A stretch of 64,000 bases of DNA from Linnemannia hyalina (Eukaryota; Mortierellomycota; Mortierellomycetes; Mortierellales; Mortierellaceae): assembly GCA_019671135.1 (NCBI GenBank), contig JAHRHY010000015.1, positions 558,001 through 622,000 of the forward strand. The letters are read 5' to 3'. The position numbers were made by a program, and so were the translations under genes. Position 1 is the stretch's first letter; every line of letters starts with the position of its first letter. This document shows, in pieces, positions 10,666 to 22,325 of the stretch. The notes below the pieces were generated by a model. It was not told where the DNA came from, made no database searches, and saw only the letters and a list, made by a program, of their open reading frames with translations.

Positions 10666-13040
10666 TCAGTAAAAGTCCTCGCTGGCGGTGAGGTATCCTG
10701 CTGAAGAGGTGGAGAGGAAGGAGTCGGTTGAGCAGACGGAGGAGAAGGAGCCAAAGGTCAGGTTGCTCAGGGGATGATCCTCTTCCACGCTGGCCATCTC
10801 GATGCAGGTGGAAAGAGACGATTTCGCTATTTTACAGATATAAAAAAAGACAAGATGGATGGCATTAGAAAGATATGCAGTTGTGTGTCTGGGGTACATG
10901 TAAACAGCCGACGATGTGCAGCAACAACAGTGTGGATGATGATGGGTGAACATGGATATGCCCTATTTGGAGTAACCATCCGTTGTTTGTGTTGGCTGAA
11001 TGAACTCTCTTTTTCTCCCTTTCCACATCTTCACACATCACAAACAACACCTTCAACCCCAATCACCCTCAACATCCACACACATACATAGCAACAGCAA
11101 CAACAACAGAAAATAATATCTTCGCTTTCCGTATCGACCCATATTCCACCCATCCTCATGTCATCGCACGCCCAATCCCAATCCCAAACAAAACAGCACA
11201 AACAACTAAAAACCGATGACAAAAGGATATGAGCCGCGGCGATGGTTGCACACACTTCGACTTAAATACAAGTCCACAAACTGAACAACACCCGCGCTCT
11301 CCTCCGTGTCAGGTCAAGACAAGTATTTTTTTGTTGACAATTGATGCTAAGTCAGGGACAAAAATCCTTTCTTTTTAGATGCTATCATTCAACACCATCG
11401 AGAATTAACAATCTCCTTACTCCAACCCCAAAATCAGAGGAGTGAAGTGAACAGGGGTAAAGCAAAACACGGTCCTCTTTTCTTTCTGCGGTCCCCTTTT
11501 CTCGTTTTCGCTTTTTTTTGGATGATTAAGAGGAGTACTAGGAGAAAAAGAGGAGAGAGAGAGGGAAGAAGGAGAAGACATATGCAGGGAGGAAATAGGC
11601 ATGAACAGGGCCAAGCAAAGGCAAAGGTAAAGCAAATTGCCTTCACGAGGATGGGGCAAAGCATATTAAAACAAGGAAAACGAGGGCATGAAAGAGCATA
11701 CCTGCTTGGAATGGTTCCTTTCTTCTGGGAAGGTACCCTCTAGGCTTGAGAGGCGAGATCAGCTTGCGGGCACGAATCATTCTCAACTCGGCTGCCATCA
11801 TCCGCAAGTAGGCTGCATTGGAACGCGTTTCACGAGCTGCCAGATGCCGCGGGAGAGGGGGCAGTAACGAAGAGTCCTGAGTCCTGCTGTTTTCTTTGCC
11901 GGTATTGCCGCTCTTAGCGTTCTTTGTCACGGGAAGGGATGAGGGCGACGGAGGAGAGAGACTACCAGCGGTTGTGGAAGGAGTGGACTCTTTAGTCTTG
12001 CGAAAGGGGGACTTGACAATGTGCGTCAGGACGGGAAGTCGTTCAATAACGGGTGTTTCGTGATAGGTGAAGGTCTTGAGTGGAATCGTGTCCGATCGAA
12101 TGGGCTTGAACTTGTCCATCGCCGCAACGGAGACGGGATAGTTCATTGATCCACGGTAGGCATGGGTCGAAGGGGCAGCCACATTGGGTAAGGAGAGGAG
12201 CATGTCTGTCAAAGTCAAGGAGGCGGACTGGGGTGCAGTTGCGTCCACAGCGGCCACAGGTGTGCTGTTGGAGAGACGGAGTGCGATTGGGGGCGAGAAT
12301 GCGTCGTCAGCCTGGTTGGAGCCATTGTTTGACCTGGCATCGTCGTTTCCAGAACCAGAGCCAGGCCAGGAGATGCTGGTGGCCATGGCAGCAAGGTAGT
12401 GAGCCTTGAGGTTAGCCCAGAATCCAAGGCGAGTGGAGGACGAAGTGGATTCGGGAAGGAAAGACTGGAGGGAAAGGAACAATGGCTGAATTATCTGGGT
12501 TTGCCGTCCGTCGCAACTGTCAGTTGAAGTGTTGTCGCTTTGCGTGTTTGAGTTGTTGTTGTTGTTCAGGAAAGACTTTGGCTTTGATGAGAGTTGAGTG
12601 GGCAAGAGCTCGACCGAGTTGCCAACGGTCTCTGTGGGGGAAGGGGGTAAGGAGCCAGAGTTGTTGTTTTTGGACTTTTTGGTGGAGGAGACGGTAAGGG
12701 CAGAGGTGGAGGAGGAGCGAACGAGACCAGTGCCGGAGGCCCGTTTGCGTCGAGGGGGGATCACTCCATATGGCTGAGGAGCTTTGGCGGTGAATTGGGC
12801 GACGATGTCTTTGTAGCTAGAGGTGTTGTTGAGCTGGGTAGGGGTGGGAGAAGTGAGGAAGGAGGCCTTTGTGGATGTGCTGGCGACCGAGGAGGACTTG
12901 GAGGCCTTCTTCTTTTCGTTGTGGAGAGAGGACGCGGTTTGGAATGAATCCGAGGCTGGGGCACCGGGTACGGTTGTCGAGGAGGAGTCGGTTAGCTGGT
13001 GTAAGCAGAGGGACGAAGACGGTCGTATGAGTGACAGCAT
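10666..13040 (-). CDS. Unknown Ser-rich protein, 499 residues
   Basis: Not recognised. Two exons on the minus strand, 13040-11702 and 10826-10666, separated by an 875-base intron, longest in the window. The junction closes in phase (donor GTATGC, acceptor AAAATAG), so the frame leaves the intron-reading tail and ends SAGYLTASEDFY. Most of the chain is Ser/Thr/Pro/Asn-rich and probably disordered. Three less degenerate patches stand out: SYKDIVAQFTAKAPQPYG then PPRRKR, FKPIRSDTIPLKTFTYHETP, and a basic helix-like stretch RSNAAYLRMMAAELRMIRAR near the junction. The leader upstream of 13040 is CT-rich on the sense strand, as for other genes here. The intron itself is also CT-rich, so an alternative short product from the internal ATG in exon 2 (MASVEEDHPL) cannot be excluded. 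Confidence 0.6.
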
Positions 13041-14139
13041 TTGCCGATATTATTCTTTTGAAGGTGACAGTTGAGGTTGTGTGTGTTAGTGTACGTGTTT
13101 GTGTAGAGGGGAGAAGGTTGAAGGGAAGGGGCGAAGTATTAATGGAGTAGGAAGGAAGAATGGAGGTGTGAAAGAAAGGAGAGGGAATGGCGATGGATGG
13201 TGGGGAAGAAAAGAAGGATTTGAGAAGGAAAGAGGGAAAGAAGAGGTGAAAGAGGCAAAGCGAAGGGAGAAGTAATAACGAGGGGAGACAATGGGGAAGT
13301 GAGCAGGGTGATAGAAGAGAAATGGACATGGTGATTCGCCAGCTAAGAATAATTCAATTGAATGAAAAGAATAGGGGAACTGCCATGGAGTGGAGGATAC
13401 ATTTGACTTACGAGCCCTAACCTTTTTGCTTGCTATTTGTCTGTCGGTAAATCAGTGCTTCTCTTTTCATTCTCATGGATGCAGCATATGTATATCGTCC
13501 ATTGCACATGCAAGTTGTGTGTCTCCGGGAGAAAACCGGGTTCCTGTTGCCGCCCTCATCTCCCCCCGGTTCAACTGAACCCAGGCTGGATACAATCAGA
13601 TATACTTTGGTATGATCAGTGAAAAGCGAAAATAAAAAAAGGAGGATCGTTACATCAGTATTCAGTTCAATTGAATCAAAATGATCAGGACCATCAGTTT
13701 AGTTGTATTGTCGGCATCATCACCATCCTTGATCAACCATCGCCATTCATCAAAATCTTGTATTTCCTTCATCTACCATGGCAGATAGAAATACTTCGAG
13801 GAAGATGTCAGTGAAGGAGGCTAATTGAATAAGACCACCCGTAATTCACTTACGACTATTGTCCCCTACAGTAGAAAGATGGAGAGAGCTGCACTAAACT
13901 CAGGGCACAATGGACGTAAGAAAAGTGTGATCCGTTTTGTTGTTGGTGTTGGTGTTGGTGTTGTTTTTCTATTTGGTCAGGCGAGCATCAAGGAGCCAAC
14001 TCAAAAAATATCAACAAGCTCTTCTTCTTCCCCAACTTCATACCACCCTAGACATACACCTACCCTCTCCCCCATTTAAAGAAAGGATCAAAGGAAAAAT
14101 GGAGAGGGAGGAGGGGAAGGTGGAAAAGGAGTCGAGTTT

Positions 14140-14181
<42 letters not shown>

Positions 14182-14491
14182 TATACATACCTTGTCTGTA
14201 GGGGAAGAGCCGGAGGCAGAGAATCTCATAGGCCGACACGAAGCATCGCCCACTATATTCTGAACTCAAGGTTGACTGAGAGATTGGTTTTTGTCATCTG
14301 AAAATACCAAGTAACTGCGTCTGTCTCTTCATCCATCATTCATCCTAGATATTCTTCGTCAGCCCTTGCTTTTCCCGAAATCCCGAAAAGTGGACTCTGG
14401 CTCACCTCCGTTTCACATCCTTCTCCTTCCTCTCTCCTCGCCTCGTATTTTTCATACATCCATTGTATTTAGCCTGTGAGTAGTCAACACC
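13041..14491. other. Intergenic region
   Basis: Left end (13041-13380) is the CT-rich sense leader of the minus-strand gene at 10666-13040. A GTT/GGTGTT minisatellite lies at about 13937-13963 and a (CT) microsatellite at 14145-14178. From about 14395 the plus strand is CT-rich just before the small candidate gene at 14492. No other supportable gene. Confidence 0.55.
14145..14178. repeat. (CT)n microsatellite
   Basis: About 17 uninterrupted CT units in noncoding sequence. Length polymorphism between strains would be expected; no gene effect is visible. Confidence 0.9.
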
Positions 14492-14823
14492 ATGACGACG
14501 ACGACGCAGTATTCCCTGTGAGTTATTGTTGGGGGGCCACATGGAAAGGGATGGATGTGGGTTAGCTTGCCTTTTGTTTGGATGGGCGTGCGCGTGTGTA
14601 TGCTTGTTTGTTTATGGGTGTGCCGTACATGTACATGTCACCATGGCACATCATTTCGCATCAAACAGACCGACTTCCTTCTTCCCTCAGTCCACATTTC
14701 CCTCCATTGATGAAAAAGGTGCACAGAGGTGTAAGAGAGAGGGTAAGGGAGAAGAAACAGCTGAGAAGATACGACGATCTCAGTCTGTCCGCTGAGCAGC
14801 TGTTTACGCACATCCCTGTTTAG
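14492..14823 (+). CDS. Candidate 52-residue protein, two exons
   Basis: Not recognised; proposed from structure alone. A CT-rich leader is followed by ATG at 14492 and a 26-base exon (14492-14517, MTTTTQYS) ending in a strong donor GTGAGT. An acceptor CCCTCAG at 14684-14690 opens exon 2 (14691-14823) in the matching phase. The joined frame has no low-complexity bias: it runs through LPHFPPLMKKVHRGVRE, a basic helix RERVREKKQLRRYDD, then LSAEQLFTHIPV and a stop. It could be a small mitochondrial or nuclear protein, but nothing proves expression. A chance pair of splice sites is the main alternative. Confidence 0.35.
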
Positions 14824-17027
14824 GTTGGTGGAGAAGGAAACAAGGGAAAAACGAGAGAGCGATACCCATCAAGGCCGTAAAAGAAAGGGACACGCGACGA
14901 AACAGAACCATCAGCAACAACAACAATGGTGAGAAAAAAAATTGAAATGCCTGTTCTTCTAAACACGCGTCTGGGGTCTTCTTGCCCTTTGTTTCGAGAT
15001 GATGTTGTTTCTCATCTCTCATCTTCCCTTCGTGGACAAACAACACACACATACACACACAACAAACATACACGCCCTCCATTCCTCATTCCCTCCAAAT
15101 TATCCCCTTGGGTGTACATCCCCACTCCCCATGTAAGGACATGCATGTTCAAGGCACAAGATAGAGGCAAGGGTTCGGCAAGGGAAAAAAACACAACCAC
15201 CAACGAAAACATGAGAGCAAAAAGAAGCAGAACTTGAAGAGAAAAGAAACGACTAATGAGAATTGCATTTTTGGGCGTAACGGGCGCCTAGAAAACAAAC
15301 AAACAAACAAACAAACAAAATCCTTTCAATTGAGGGACGATATTGTTGTTGACCTTTTCCTGCTTTGCCGATTAGGATCAAACAAACAAACAAACAAGCA
15401 GACAATAGACAAATAACAACTCCACTTGCACTGGCGCCATATCGAATGTCTATGCAAGAAGGCATTTAGTCCTTTCCTCCTCTCTTCGGCATCTACCACT
15501 AGACCCGGCTTCCTTTCTTTCATGCTCGTCTCCCTATTGAACGTGGTGGTGCTATAGCCTAGTTTCCTTCACTAGTTCGCGAAACCCGAACGGGGTGAGC
15601 GGACGGACACGACATCCACCAATTGCATTGACCTTCCCTTTCAACTCCTTTCATGCTCCATCCACTTCCACCTCCACCCCTGCCCGCTTAGTTGCCACTA
15701 AAAAATATGTAAGTCCAAATGGTAAAACCTACAGCAGCAAGGTTATCGAGATAGAAGCTTGTGTGCTCTCGTTTTTGTGTCTGTCGTCTCATCCGAATAA
15801 GGGCGGGATACAACACCCTTTCTCTTCCTTCTGAGGGTTTTTTGCTCACACACTTGGTTGCTTGTTCATTCTTTTCCTTAACGGCATGGCGTGGAAACAC
15901 AAGGGAGGGCGACATTCTTCTTTTACCCTGAAAAATCGAATCGAGACGCATGTTTACACAAGGAAGGTGCTCATTTCTCAGGAAGGCGGCCAATCAGGCG
16001 CAGGCACGCTCAATTAACTGGACCCATCAACACTCTGGTGAGAAATACAAAATGCTGATAGGCACAAACTACAAAAAGCACTTCATTTTGCTCTCACACA
16101 CTCAAGAGAGAACACAGGACTACCCACGAGGAAACAAAGAAGGAATTGAGATTAGGGTGAAGGTGGGACTAAAATTGTTTGGTATATTGGGCATCGACTG
16201 GTCCATTTGAGCGTGCGTGCGCATGTGTTGATCGCTTTTTTTTCTCACGAAGAATGACTCGTCAACATGAACGAACAATAACGACTGAGAGGGAAGGCGC
16301 GCGGGCGGGAAAGAAAGAGGGAGGGGTAGAAAAAGATAATCAATGCCATAATGACTCGCGCGCCGCACACTTCGCCTCGCCTCACCTCGCCTCGTGGTAG
16401 TTTTTTCGACCCGATTTGAAACACCACTCCACTCGAAAAAAAAAAAGTGCGGGCGGATAAACCGCAAGGTGGACCTCAAATTACAAACAAACCAATCCGT
16501 TAACCAACAGCATCAATTTGTAACAGGGTCTGCTCCAGTTTAGAGGAGCCCACACACATACATAAAAAACAACTTTCCCTTCAAACCCTTCCTTGCCTTC
16601 TGGCTTACTTTGCATGTTTTGTAGTTTCCCTTGAGTACACATCGCCTACTCTTCCTATTGGCGCTGCCTTGAACCAATCGCCCTCTCTTTTTTTTTTCTT
16701 TTCACAAACAAGAGCATTTCAAAACGACAACCACAAAAAAACAGTAGAGCCGTGGGAGGTTATCTATCTTCATAGTGGTACCTATTCACCTGTTTGCAAC
16801 GTTGTTTCTGAAAAGGTTTAATAAATGATATACATGCAATATGCTAACTGCCCCCCCTGTCCTGAAGAGAGGTAACTCGCTCTAGAAAAAAAAAGTCACT
16901 ACGCCGTTGGTTTGGTGCTCCTCCGTCACCGATAGGTCCCTCTCCTATCCTACACTCCGAGTTCCCTGTTCCTGTACTATGTGACCAAACAAAGATATCC
17001 CGCGTGCGTGTCTACAAGAACGTCCCT
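14824..17027. other. Intergenic region with AAAC repeats
   Basis: No supportable gene. It contains two AAAC tandem tracts (about 15292-15320 and 15378-15396), scattered CT/GA tracts, and at the right the probable 3' UTR of the minus-strand uL24m gene. I looked for tRNA-like cloverleaf and B-box signatures and saw none that pair. Confidence 0.5.
15292..15320. repeat. (AAAC)n tandem repeat
   Basis: Six to seven AAAC units; a shorter AAAC tract follows about 60 bases on, near 15378-15396. Direct simple repeats without spacers, so not a CRISPR. Confidence 0.85.
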
Positions 17028-18129
17028 TTAACGGAACTTGGAGTAAGGGTTCCTGAGCTCGTCCAAGATGCTGCTGCTAGGGAATGGTGGGACGTTGATG
17101 TCGGGGATGAATGTGACCTCCCGAGCATCCTTGGCAGAGGTATCCTTGGGGCTGTCGACGCGCTCCAGCTTGTATTTGGCAATATCGGCCTTGGGCTTGG
17201 GGACCTCCACCTCTGTTCCGACAACAAAACGCTTCCTCTCTGACTTTCCGGTGGTTTCGTCCACAATCGCGCGGTAATGAGTCTTCACAGGCTGTCTATT
17301 GTACGTATGACAATTGGCGCAAGAGGTGTCAATTGCTTGTTTTGTTGGATCCTAGTGTCCTGACTTTCATTTTTCCTTTTGATGCGCATCTTGTGTAAAG
17401 GTGTCCTGCCGAAGAACGCTAAAGACAAAGGTTGTACCTGGTCTGGGGATCGATCAGGGAGACGTTAGAGACGTGAATAGGTGCCTCGATTTGAATCTTG
17501 GTAGCCTTCGTGGGGTCCTCGGCCTGAGGACGAATGTGTTTCGTGACCTATAATGGTGTGAACCCATTGAGACACAAACGTGAAAAGGGCTGATTGTAAG
17601 TTCCTCTGTAGATAGATTTCCTTGCGTGGACTACAGTGATCACTGATCACCGAGCGCACGTAGATCCTGAACATATCGATAAAATTGTGGCGGGGCCAAG
17701 CAGCTTGTGTGAATAATATCCCGTACCATGTTCCTGTCGGCAATCAAGAGCGAGTTCAAGCTCCTGAGGACCTTCTTGACCGTTCCCGTCTTGCCCTTCT
17801 CCTTTCCGCTGGTAATAAACACCTAAGTATTTCAACAATCAAGGCGACGGTGTTAGCTATCATGTTCAGGGTAGACACTAACTGGTGGGAATAAGAGTCC
17901 CATTGACACAAGTCCCGTTGCAAGGTCCGATATCCCAAAGGTAAAGGCCCTTTCATCTCTAGAGGAACCTAGGAAACCTCCAAAGGAGGTAGGTAGGTCT
18001 GTTTACCTCGTCACCACGGACGATTCTCCACATCTGAATCTGATCCTTGGGGGCAACATATTTGACTCTGGTGGGCTGAAGCTTGGTGTTGATCATGCGG
18101 CGCATGCCGGCGACTAGTGAAGGCTGCAT
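17028..18129 (-). CDS. MRPL24: Mitochondrial large-subunit ribosomal protein uL24m
   Basis: Component of the mitochondrial large ribosomal subunit. Four exons on the minus strand, 18129-18007, 17822-17727, 17547-17438 and 17295-17028, giving 198 residues with all phases closing. The KOW motif is plain at the start of exon 2 (VFITSGKEKGKTGTVKKV), preceded by the rRNA-contact region ending QMWRIVRGDE. Exon 3 supplies EAPIHVSNVSLIDPQT, the usual L24 segment, and exon 4 a fungal C-terminal extension ending NPYSKFR. The N-terminus (MQPSLVAGMRRMINTK) is basic and suits mitochondrial import. Head-to-head with mL54, 264 bases apart, suggesting a shared promoter. Confidence 0.9.
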
Positions 18130-18393
18130 GGTATATGTTCTGTGTGTTGTAGGAGTGAAGAGTTGAGGATGGACTGTTTGTCGTAAAAGAGAAGGAGATC
18201 ACTCGACATTCACGGGGCGAGAAACCCGAGCTCAAGCCAGGGGGGGGGAGGAAGGACTAGCATTTTTGTTTTCATTTTTGATCCTTGCCAAGCCACATCA
18301 ATCCCCGACTCCCCTTGCTGATTCGCCCACTTTGTTCAAGACTTCCTTTGTTCATCCCGACAACCAAAACTACAACCAACACACACACCAACG
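18130..18393. promoter_or_regulatory. Putative bidirectional promoter, uL24m/mL54
   Basis: The 264 bases between two divergent start codons of mitochondrial ribosomal protein genes must hold both promoters. A run of about nine G lies near 18241-18249. No TATA box is obvious on either strand, as expected for housekeeping genes. Confidence 0.5.
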
Positions 18394-19039
18394 ATGTTGA
18401 AGTCCTTTACATCGACGGCCTTCTCTGGCCTTAGAACCGTCTCACAACAGCAGGCCCGTTGCATCCAGGTCTCGGCCCGATCCCTCAACGTCAAGGACGA
18501 TTCCGCACCCAAAGGTACTACTCTTTTCTCAGGTGGCTCGCATTCGACTCCTCTCCGGGACCGAAGCTGATCAGCACACACACGCGGGAGGTCAAGGAGC
18601 ACAAGAACTCAAAAGAATGTTCGGCAAGGCGAAATTAACGCCAATCGCTTCCTCTTGTCAGCTGCAAACACTATTCGAGAGAGCATTACGGATACTCCTA
18701 ACCTGCACGTTCAATTCAATGAACGCGCCAAAGACCTCCGAGACTAAAAACTAACCATTTATCTCTCACCCTCCTACGTCGACCCATACCTGTATAGCCA
18801 AGCGCACAGTAGCGTCAAGCGCACCCGAGGGCACAGTGCTGAAGGGAATCAACTACATGAAAGATGGCAAGGATCCTGTTGCCCTTGCTGACGACGCTTA
18901 CCCAGAATGGCTCTGGGAGATCAACGATCCCGAGGTCCGCAACGCCAGGATCGCAAACCCCCTTGACAAGAAGCACCACAAGGAGGCAAGGAGACAGGCC
19001 ATTAAGGGCGAGAACTTTATCCGCGACAAGAAGACATAA
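18394..19039 (+). CDS. MRPL54: Mitochondrial large-subunit ribosomal protein mL54
   Basis: Mitochondrion-specific protein of the large ribosomal subunit (yeast MRPL37 family). Two exons, 18394-18514 and 18798-19039, 120 residues. The N-terminus MLKSFTSTAFSGLRTV is a typical import presequence with Ser, Arg and no acid. Exon 2 carries the family block GINYMKDGKDPVAL followed by YPEWLWEI, NPLDKKHHKEARRQ and a C-terminal FIRDKKT. Length and motifs fit mL54. 3' UTR carries a GGA repeat, and AATAAA lies at about 19327. Divergent partner of uL24m. Confidence 0.9.
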
Positions 19040-19598
19040 GCGCGCGGCCTCGTACTTTACTCGGGAGGAGGAGGAGGAGGAGGAAGAAGTTAGGACATGG
19101 CTCTTGGAGTACAAGAGGCATGTTGGCAGTTTCGGAACGAGAGAATTGGAAGGAGGCAGGCAGGCAGGCATTGGAACGACGACTGTTATCAGGACAGGGC
19201 AGGGCTACCCAGGAATATATCTTTTTTTCAGCAACAAAAGACTTTCGCCATTTTGCTTCAATGGATATCAACCTACAGTCCACCCTTTTCGTACACGCAC
19301 CACACGCATACGCACATTAGAGAGCGAAATAAAGCTCATGTATCATATCATCAACTCAGAGCATAGACACAGAAAGCTTATGTGCATGGATTTTTGTGCA
19401 TGTAATGTTGGACTGCTGAGAAAGTATGTTCAGTTGGTGGTGATCGTGAACATCTAGTTATTTTGTGTCTAGTACGAGATATGTGATTCCTCATATTTCA
19501 TCCGTGCTTCGGCGTCTGGTTCAGTTGAGGCGCGCCAGTGTTTTCCCACGATCCCGTACCCCCCACCCTCGTATGGCGCCCCACTCTCCCCGCAAATA

Positions 19599-19629
19599 GG
19601 AGGAGGAGGAGGAGGAGGAGGAGGAGGAG
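19599..19629. repeat. (GGA)n microsatellite
   Basis: About ten GGA/AGG units in noncoding sequence; a similar shorter tract sits in the mL54 3' UTR at about 19063-19084. Confidence 0.85.
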
Positions 19630-20851
19630 AGGGTTGCTTGTTTGTTTGTTGCTCTATGGGTGTACATGCAGGGATACATAGGCAAGGGACGATGCAAAAC
19701 TGTTAATTGACACAGGGTCACAGTAGACGCTAGCGGGCGCATCGACCCTGTTTTCTTGCCATTGGATTGATTTATTGTTCTCTTTGGTGTCTTCGTTTTC
19801 GCGAGCTTTGCGCTTTCCTCCCCTCTCCTTCTAGTTTGCTGTGGACTGGGCTCTTGTTCTCCAATCAATCGCCATTCCATGCTACGATATCATCCGATGA
19901 AGAATGGTCTTTTGCTTCGTTCCATTTCAGCGCGTAGACGGGTAGCGTGTCAGAAACTATTGGCTCCAGGAGTGAAGGGGTTCAGCGAAATCTTGCGATT
20001 CCTTTCCGATGGGTGACGCGAAGCGCGCCCCTGGACATAAACGAGGGGTCCGAATGGGTCCAAGTGAGGGCCGCCATTGGCTGCACTATGAACTTTGCCC
20101 TTGGGCGTTAGATTACATGAGAAAAGGTGGTTGAGCATCCATCCTGCAGGAGGATTGTAAGAGACGAAGGAGAAAGGGGTCGCCCAATAGCCTTTTCTGT
20201 TCTAGACTCGGGGCAAGTTGCTGGGAAGGTACAGGAGCAGGTAGACTGCAGCCAAGTTGTACGTCTGCTGTTATCGAGGCAACCATAGGAGCCCATCACA
20301 TGCAACACTTGCATGGTACCCCACCTCTTCGTACAACTCGCTCCTTCTCCAATCCTTCCTTCCTCTCCCAATGGTCTGCGCCTACGGGTCAAAATGCAAA
20401 GAAAAAAAAATAACTGCGACCAATCGCTCGCTTGTAACTCAGGTTGGAACAATCCAGTTACTTTAAAGCCGCGATGGGTCGTGCAGAAAGTGTCTGGTCA
20501 GGACTCCTCTGGTGCTGACCTGAATGAAGTTGAGCAAGTGATCGGTTCGATTAGTCAACGGTTTCTTGCTCTCATCCTCATAGGAGGAAGAAGGGAAAGT
20601 GAAAGGGAAAAGGAAAGAAAACACCGAACCCCCTGGGTGAGTGATGCATTGGGCAAGTCCAAGTTCAGAGAGCCCTACTTTGTGGACAATAAGAAAGGAA
20701 AGGGAATGATAGTTTCAACACGAGAAGATGTGTACCTTTCACTCACTAGCTCATACTTAGTTTATTGGGAAAGCACTCACAGTAGCTTCTAACTGTTTGA
20801 CGTTGGTATGTTGTTATTCAATGGGGTTGCGTCGACCAAGGATGAGTCGCG

Positions 20852-20860
20852 TATAAAAGG
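20852..20860 (+). promoter_or_regulatory. TATA box of the S1/P1 nuclease gene
   Basis: TATAAAAGG about 100 bases before the ATG at 20958, followed by a CT-rich leader. A canonical box suggests a regulated, probably nutrient- or development-responsive gene. Confidence 0.6.
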
Positions 20861-20957
20861 GATCCATGGCGTCCCGCTAAACTCTTTTCATTACCTCCTC
20901 CACTCCCTCCCTCTCTCCTCACCTCCATCTCACTTTTCAGCGCCACCAAATAAAACC

Positions 20958-22325
20958 ATGCGCTTTGCTTCCACCATTCTTGCCGCCACAACGTTGGTCC
21001 TCCTCAACGCCAATAGTGCTCACGCCTACGGCGTCCTCGGTAACTAACAGAATCCCCCTTCCTTCTCACCAGTACATATGTATACCATTTCCTTTCTTTC
21101 GCCCTCTCACATTCGATTGTTGGTTTCTTTCTTATTTCAGGCCACACGTTGACGGGCCAGATTGCCCAACTGTTCCTGACGCCCAAGACAGCCAGCCAGA
21201 TCAGCACCATCCTCCCAGCCTCGTACGAAGGCCTCCTCTCCAACGCAGCCCCCTGGCCCGACAAGATCCGATTCCTGGACCAGTACAAGTGGGCAACCCC
21301 CATGCATTTCGTCAACCCACCCAACGATAACCCTCCTGAGCAGTGCTTGTTCGAGTATGTCTATGGTGGTCAGGATAATGTGAATGCGATTTTCAACATG
21401 ACTGCGACGTTGAAGCAGTTCCAGTTGACACCCCCGACGAACGTGGGAGATGAGAAAAAGAGGGAGGATGCACTGAAGTTCTTTGTGCATTTCATGGGAG
21501 ATATTCATCAGCCACTTCATGACTCTACTCCCTTTCGAGGTAAGTTGTCACCCAGGTTATTGCTTTGCTTCCTTCTCAAATTGAATTCATTTTGTGTGTC
21601 TTTGACTGAGCATCGGGCAGAAAACTAAATTGTATTTGTCTTCACGATCGATCAAATTATTTCCTTGCTTTCGTCCCAAGGTGGAAACGATGCTCCCATC
21701 AAGTTTGGCAAGTCAAAGTCCAACCTGCACTCACTCTGGGACACCCTCCTCCTGACTGTAAGCAACATCTCTCGCTCTTCTTACTCCTCGCCTGATTTTT
21801 GAACAATAAGACGGACCTGCCCCTCTAACACCTCAGTTACATAATCTCACTTTCGAACAATAGAAAGATGTGAAGGAGAGATTCGGTGATAACCCTCAGG
21901 CATACCTGGACGACACCATCAAGCTGACAAAGACGATCTGGAAATCCGAGGCCGCATCCTGGACTTCCTGTGGGCCCGCCGACAGCCAGCCCGCCAATCC
22001 CTGGTCATCCGTCACAAAGCAGGTCAAGACTGTCTGCCCGATCCAATGGGCGACTGTGACCAATGCTCTTGACTGCACCTATGTCTGGAAGGACTACTCG
22101 GCCAGCCGCGATTACTCGACCGATTACTTCCAGAAAGTGACTGGACCGTCCACGGATTTCTTGTACCAGAAGTTGTTGGCTCAGAGTGGGATCCGTATGG
22201 CAGCTGCGTTGAATGAAATCTTTGACCCTGCTTCGACTTTGTCGGCTTCCGAGGGTACGGTGGTGAAGAGAAGCGAGTTGCCTCCTAGATACAAACGTGC
22301 TGTTGAGGAGGCTTTGGCTCGCTAG
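20958..22325 (+). CDS. Secreted S1/P1-type zinc-dependent nuclease
   Basis: Extracellular endonuclease/3'-nucleotidase acting on single-stranded nucleic acids through three zinc ions. Four exons, 20958-21039, 21141-21539, 21681-21757, 21864-22325, 339 residues. A signal peptide (MRFASTILAATTLVLL to AHA) is followed by YGVLGH, equivalent to the mature N-terminus. Zinc ligands are visible in order: H of LGH, D of PWPDKIRF, H of TPMHF, then H, D and H of HFMGDIHQPLHD, and H and D of NLHSLWDT. Several Cys (CLFEY; SCGPA; VCPIQ; DCTY) suit disulfides. The usual first residue of the mature enzyme is Trp, whose main chain binds zinc; here it is Tyr. The C-terminal 35 residues after FDPAST are an extra tail ending in a basic stretch. 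AATAAA at about 22374. The chitinase follows on the same strand. Confidence 0.93.

Larger units (their letters stand above)
19040..20957. other. Intergenic region before the S1/P1 nuclease
   Basis: Holds the mL54 3' UTR (to about 19345), a (GGA)n tract at 19599-19629, and the nuclease promoter with a TATA box and CT-rich leader (20880-20940). The open frame at 20313-20792 has no domain and no leader. No gene is supported. Confidence 0.5.

Noticed and set aside
15292..15396. Regular AAAC repeats as a possible CRISPR
   Set aside because: Perfect four-base tandem units without spacers, in a eukaryotic genome; simple repeat.
15540..15620. tRNA-like GTTCG...CGAAC region
   Set aside because: No paired acceptor, D or anticodon stem could be built around it.
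20313..20792. 159-codon plus-strand frame
   Set aside because: No leader, no domain, mixed composition without conserved look; likely chance.
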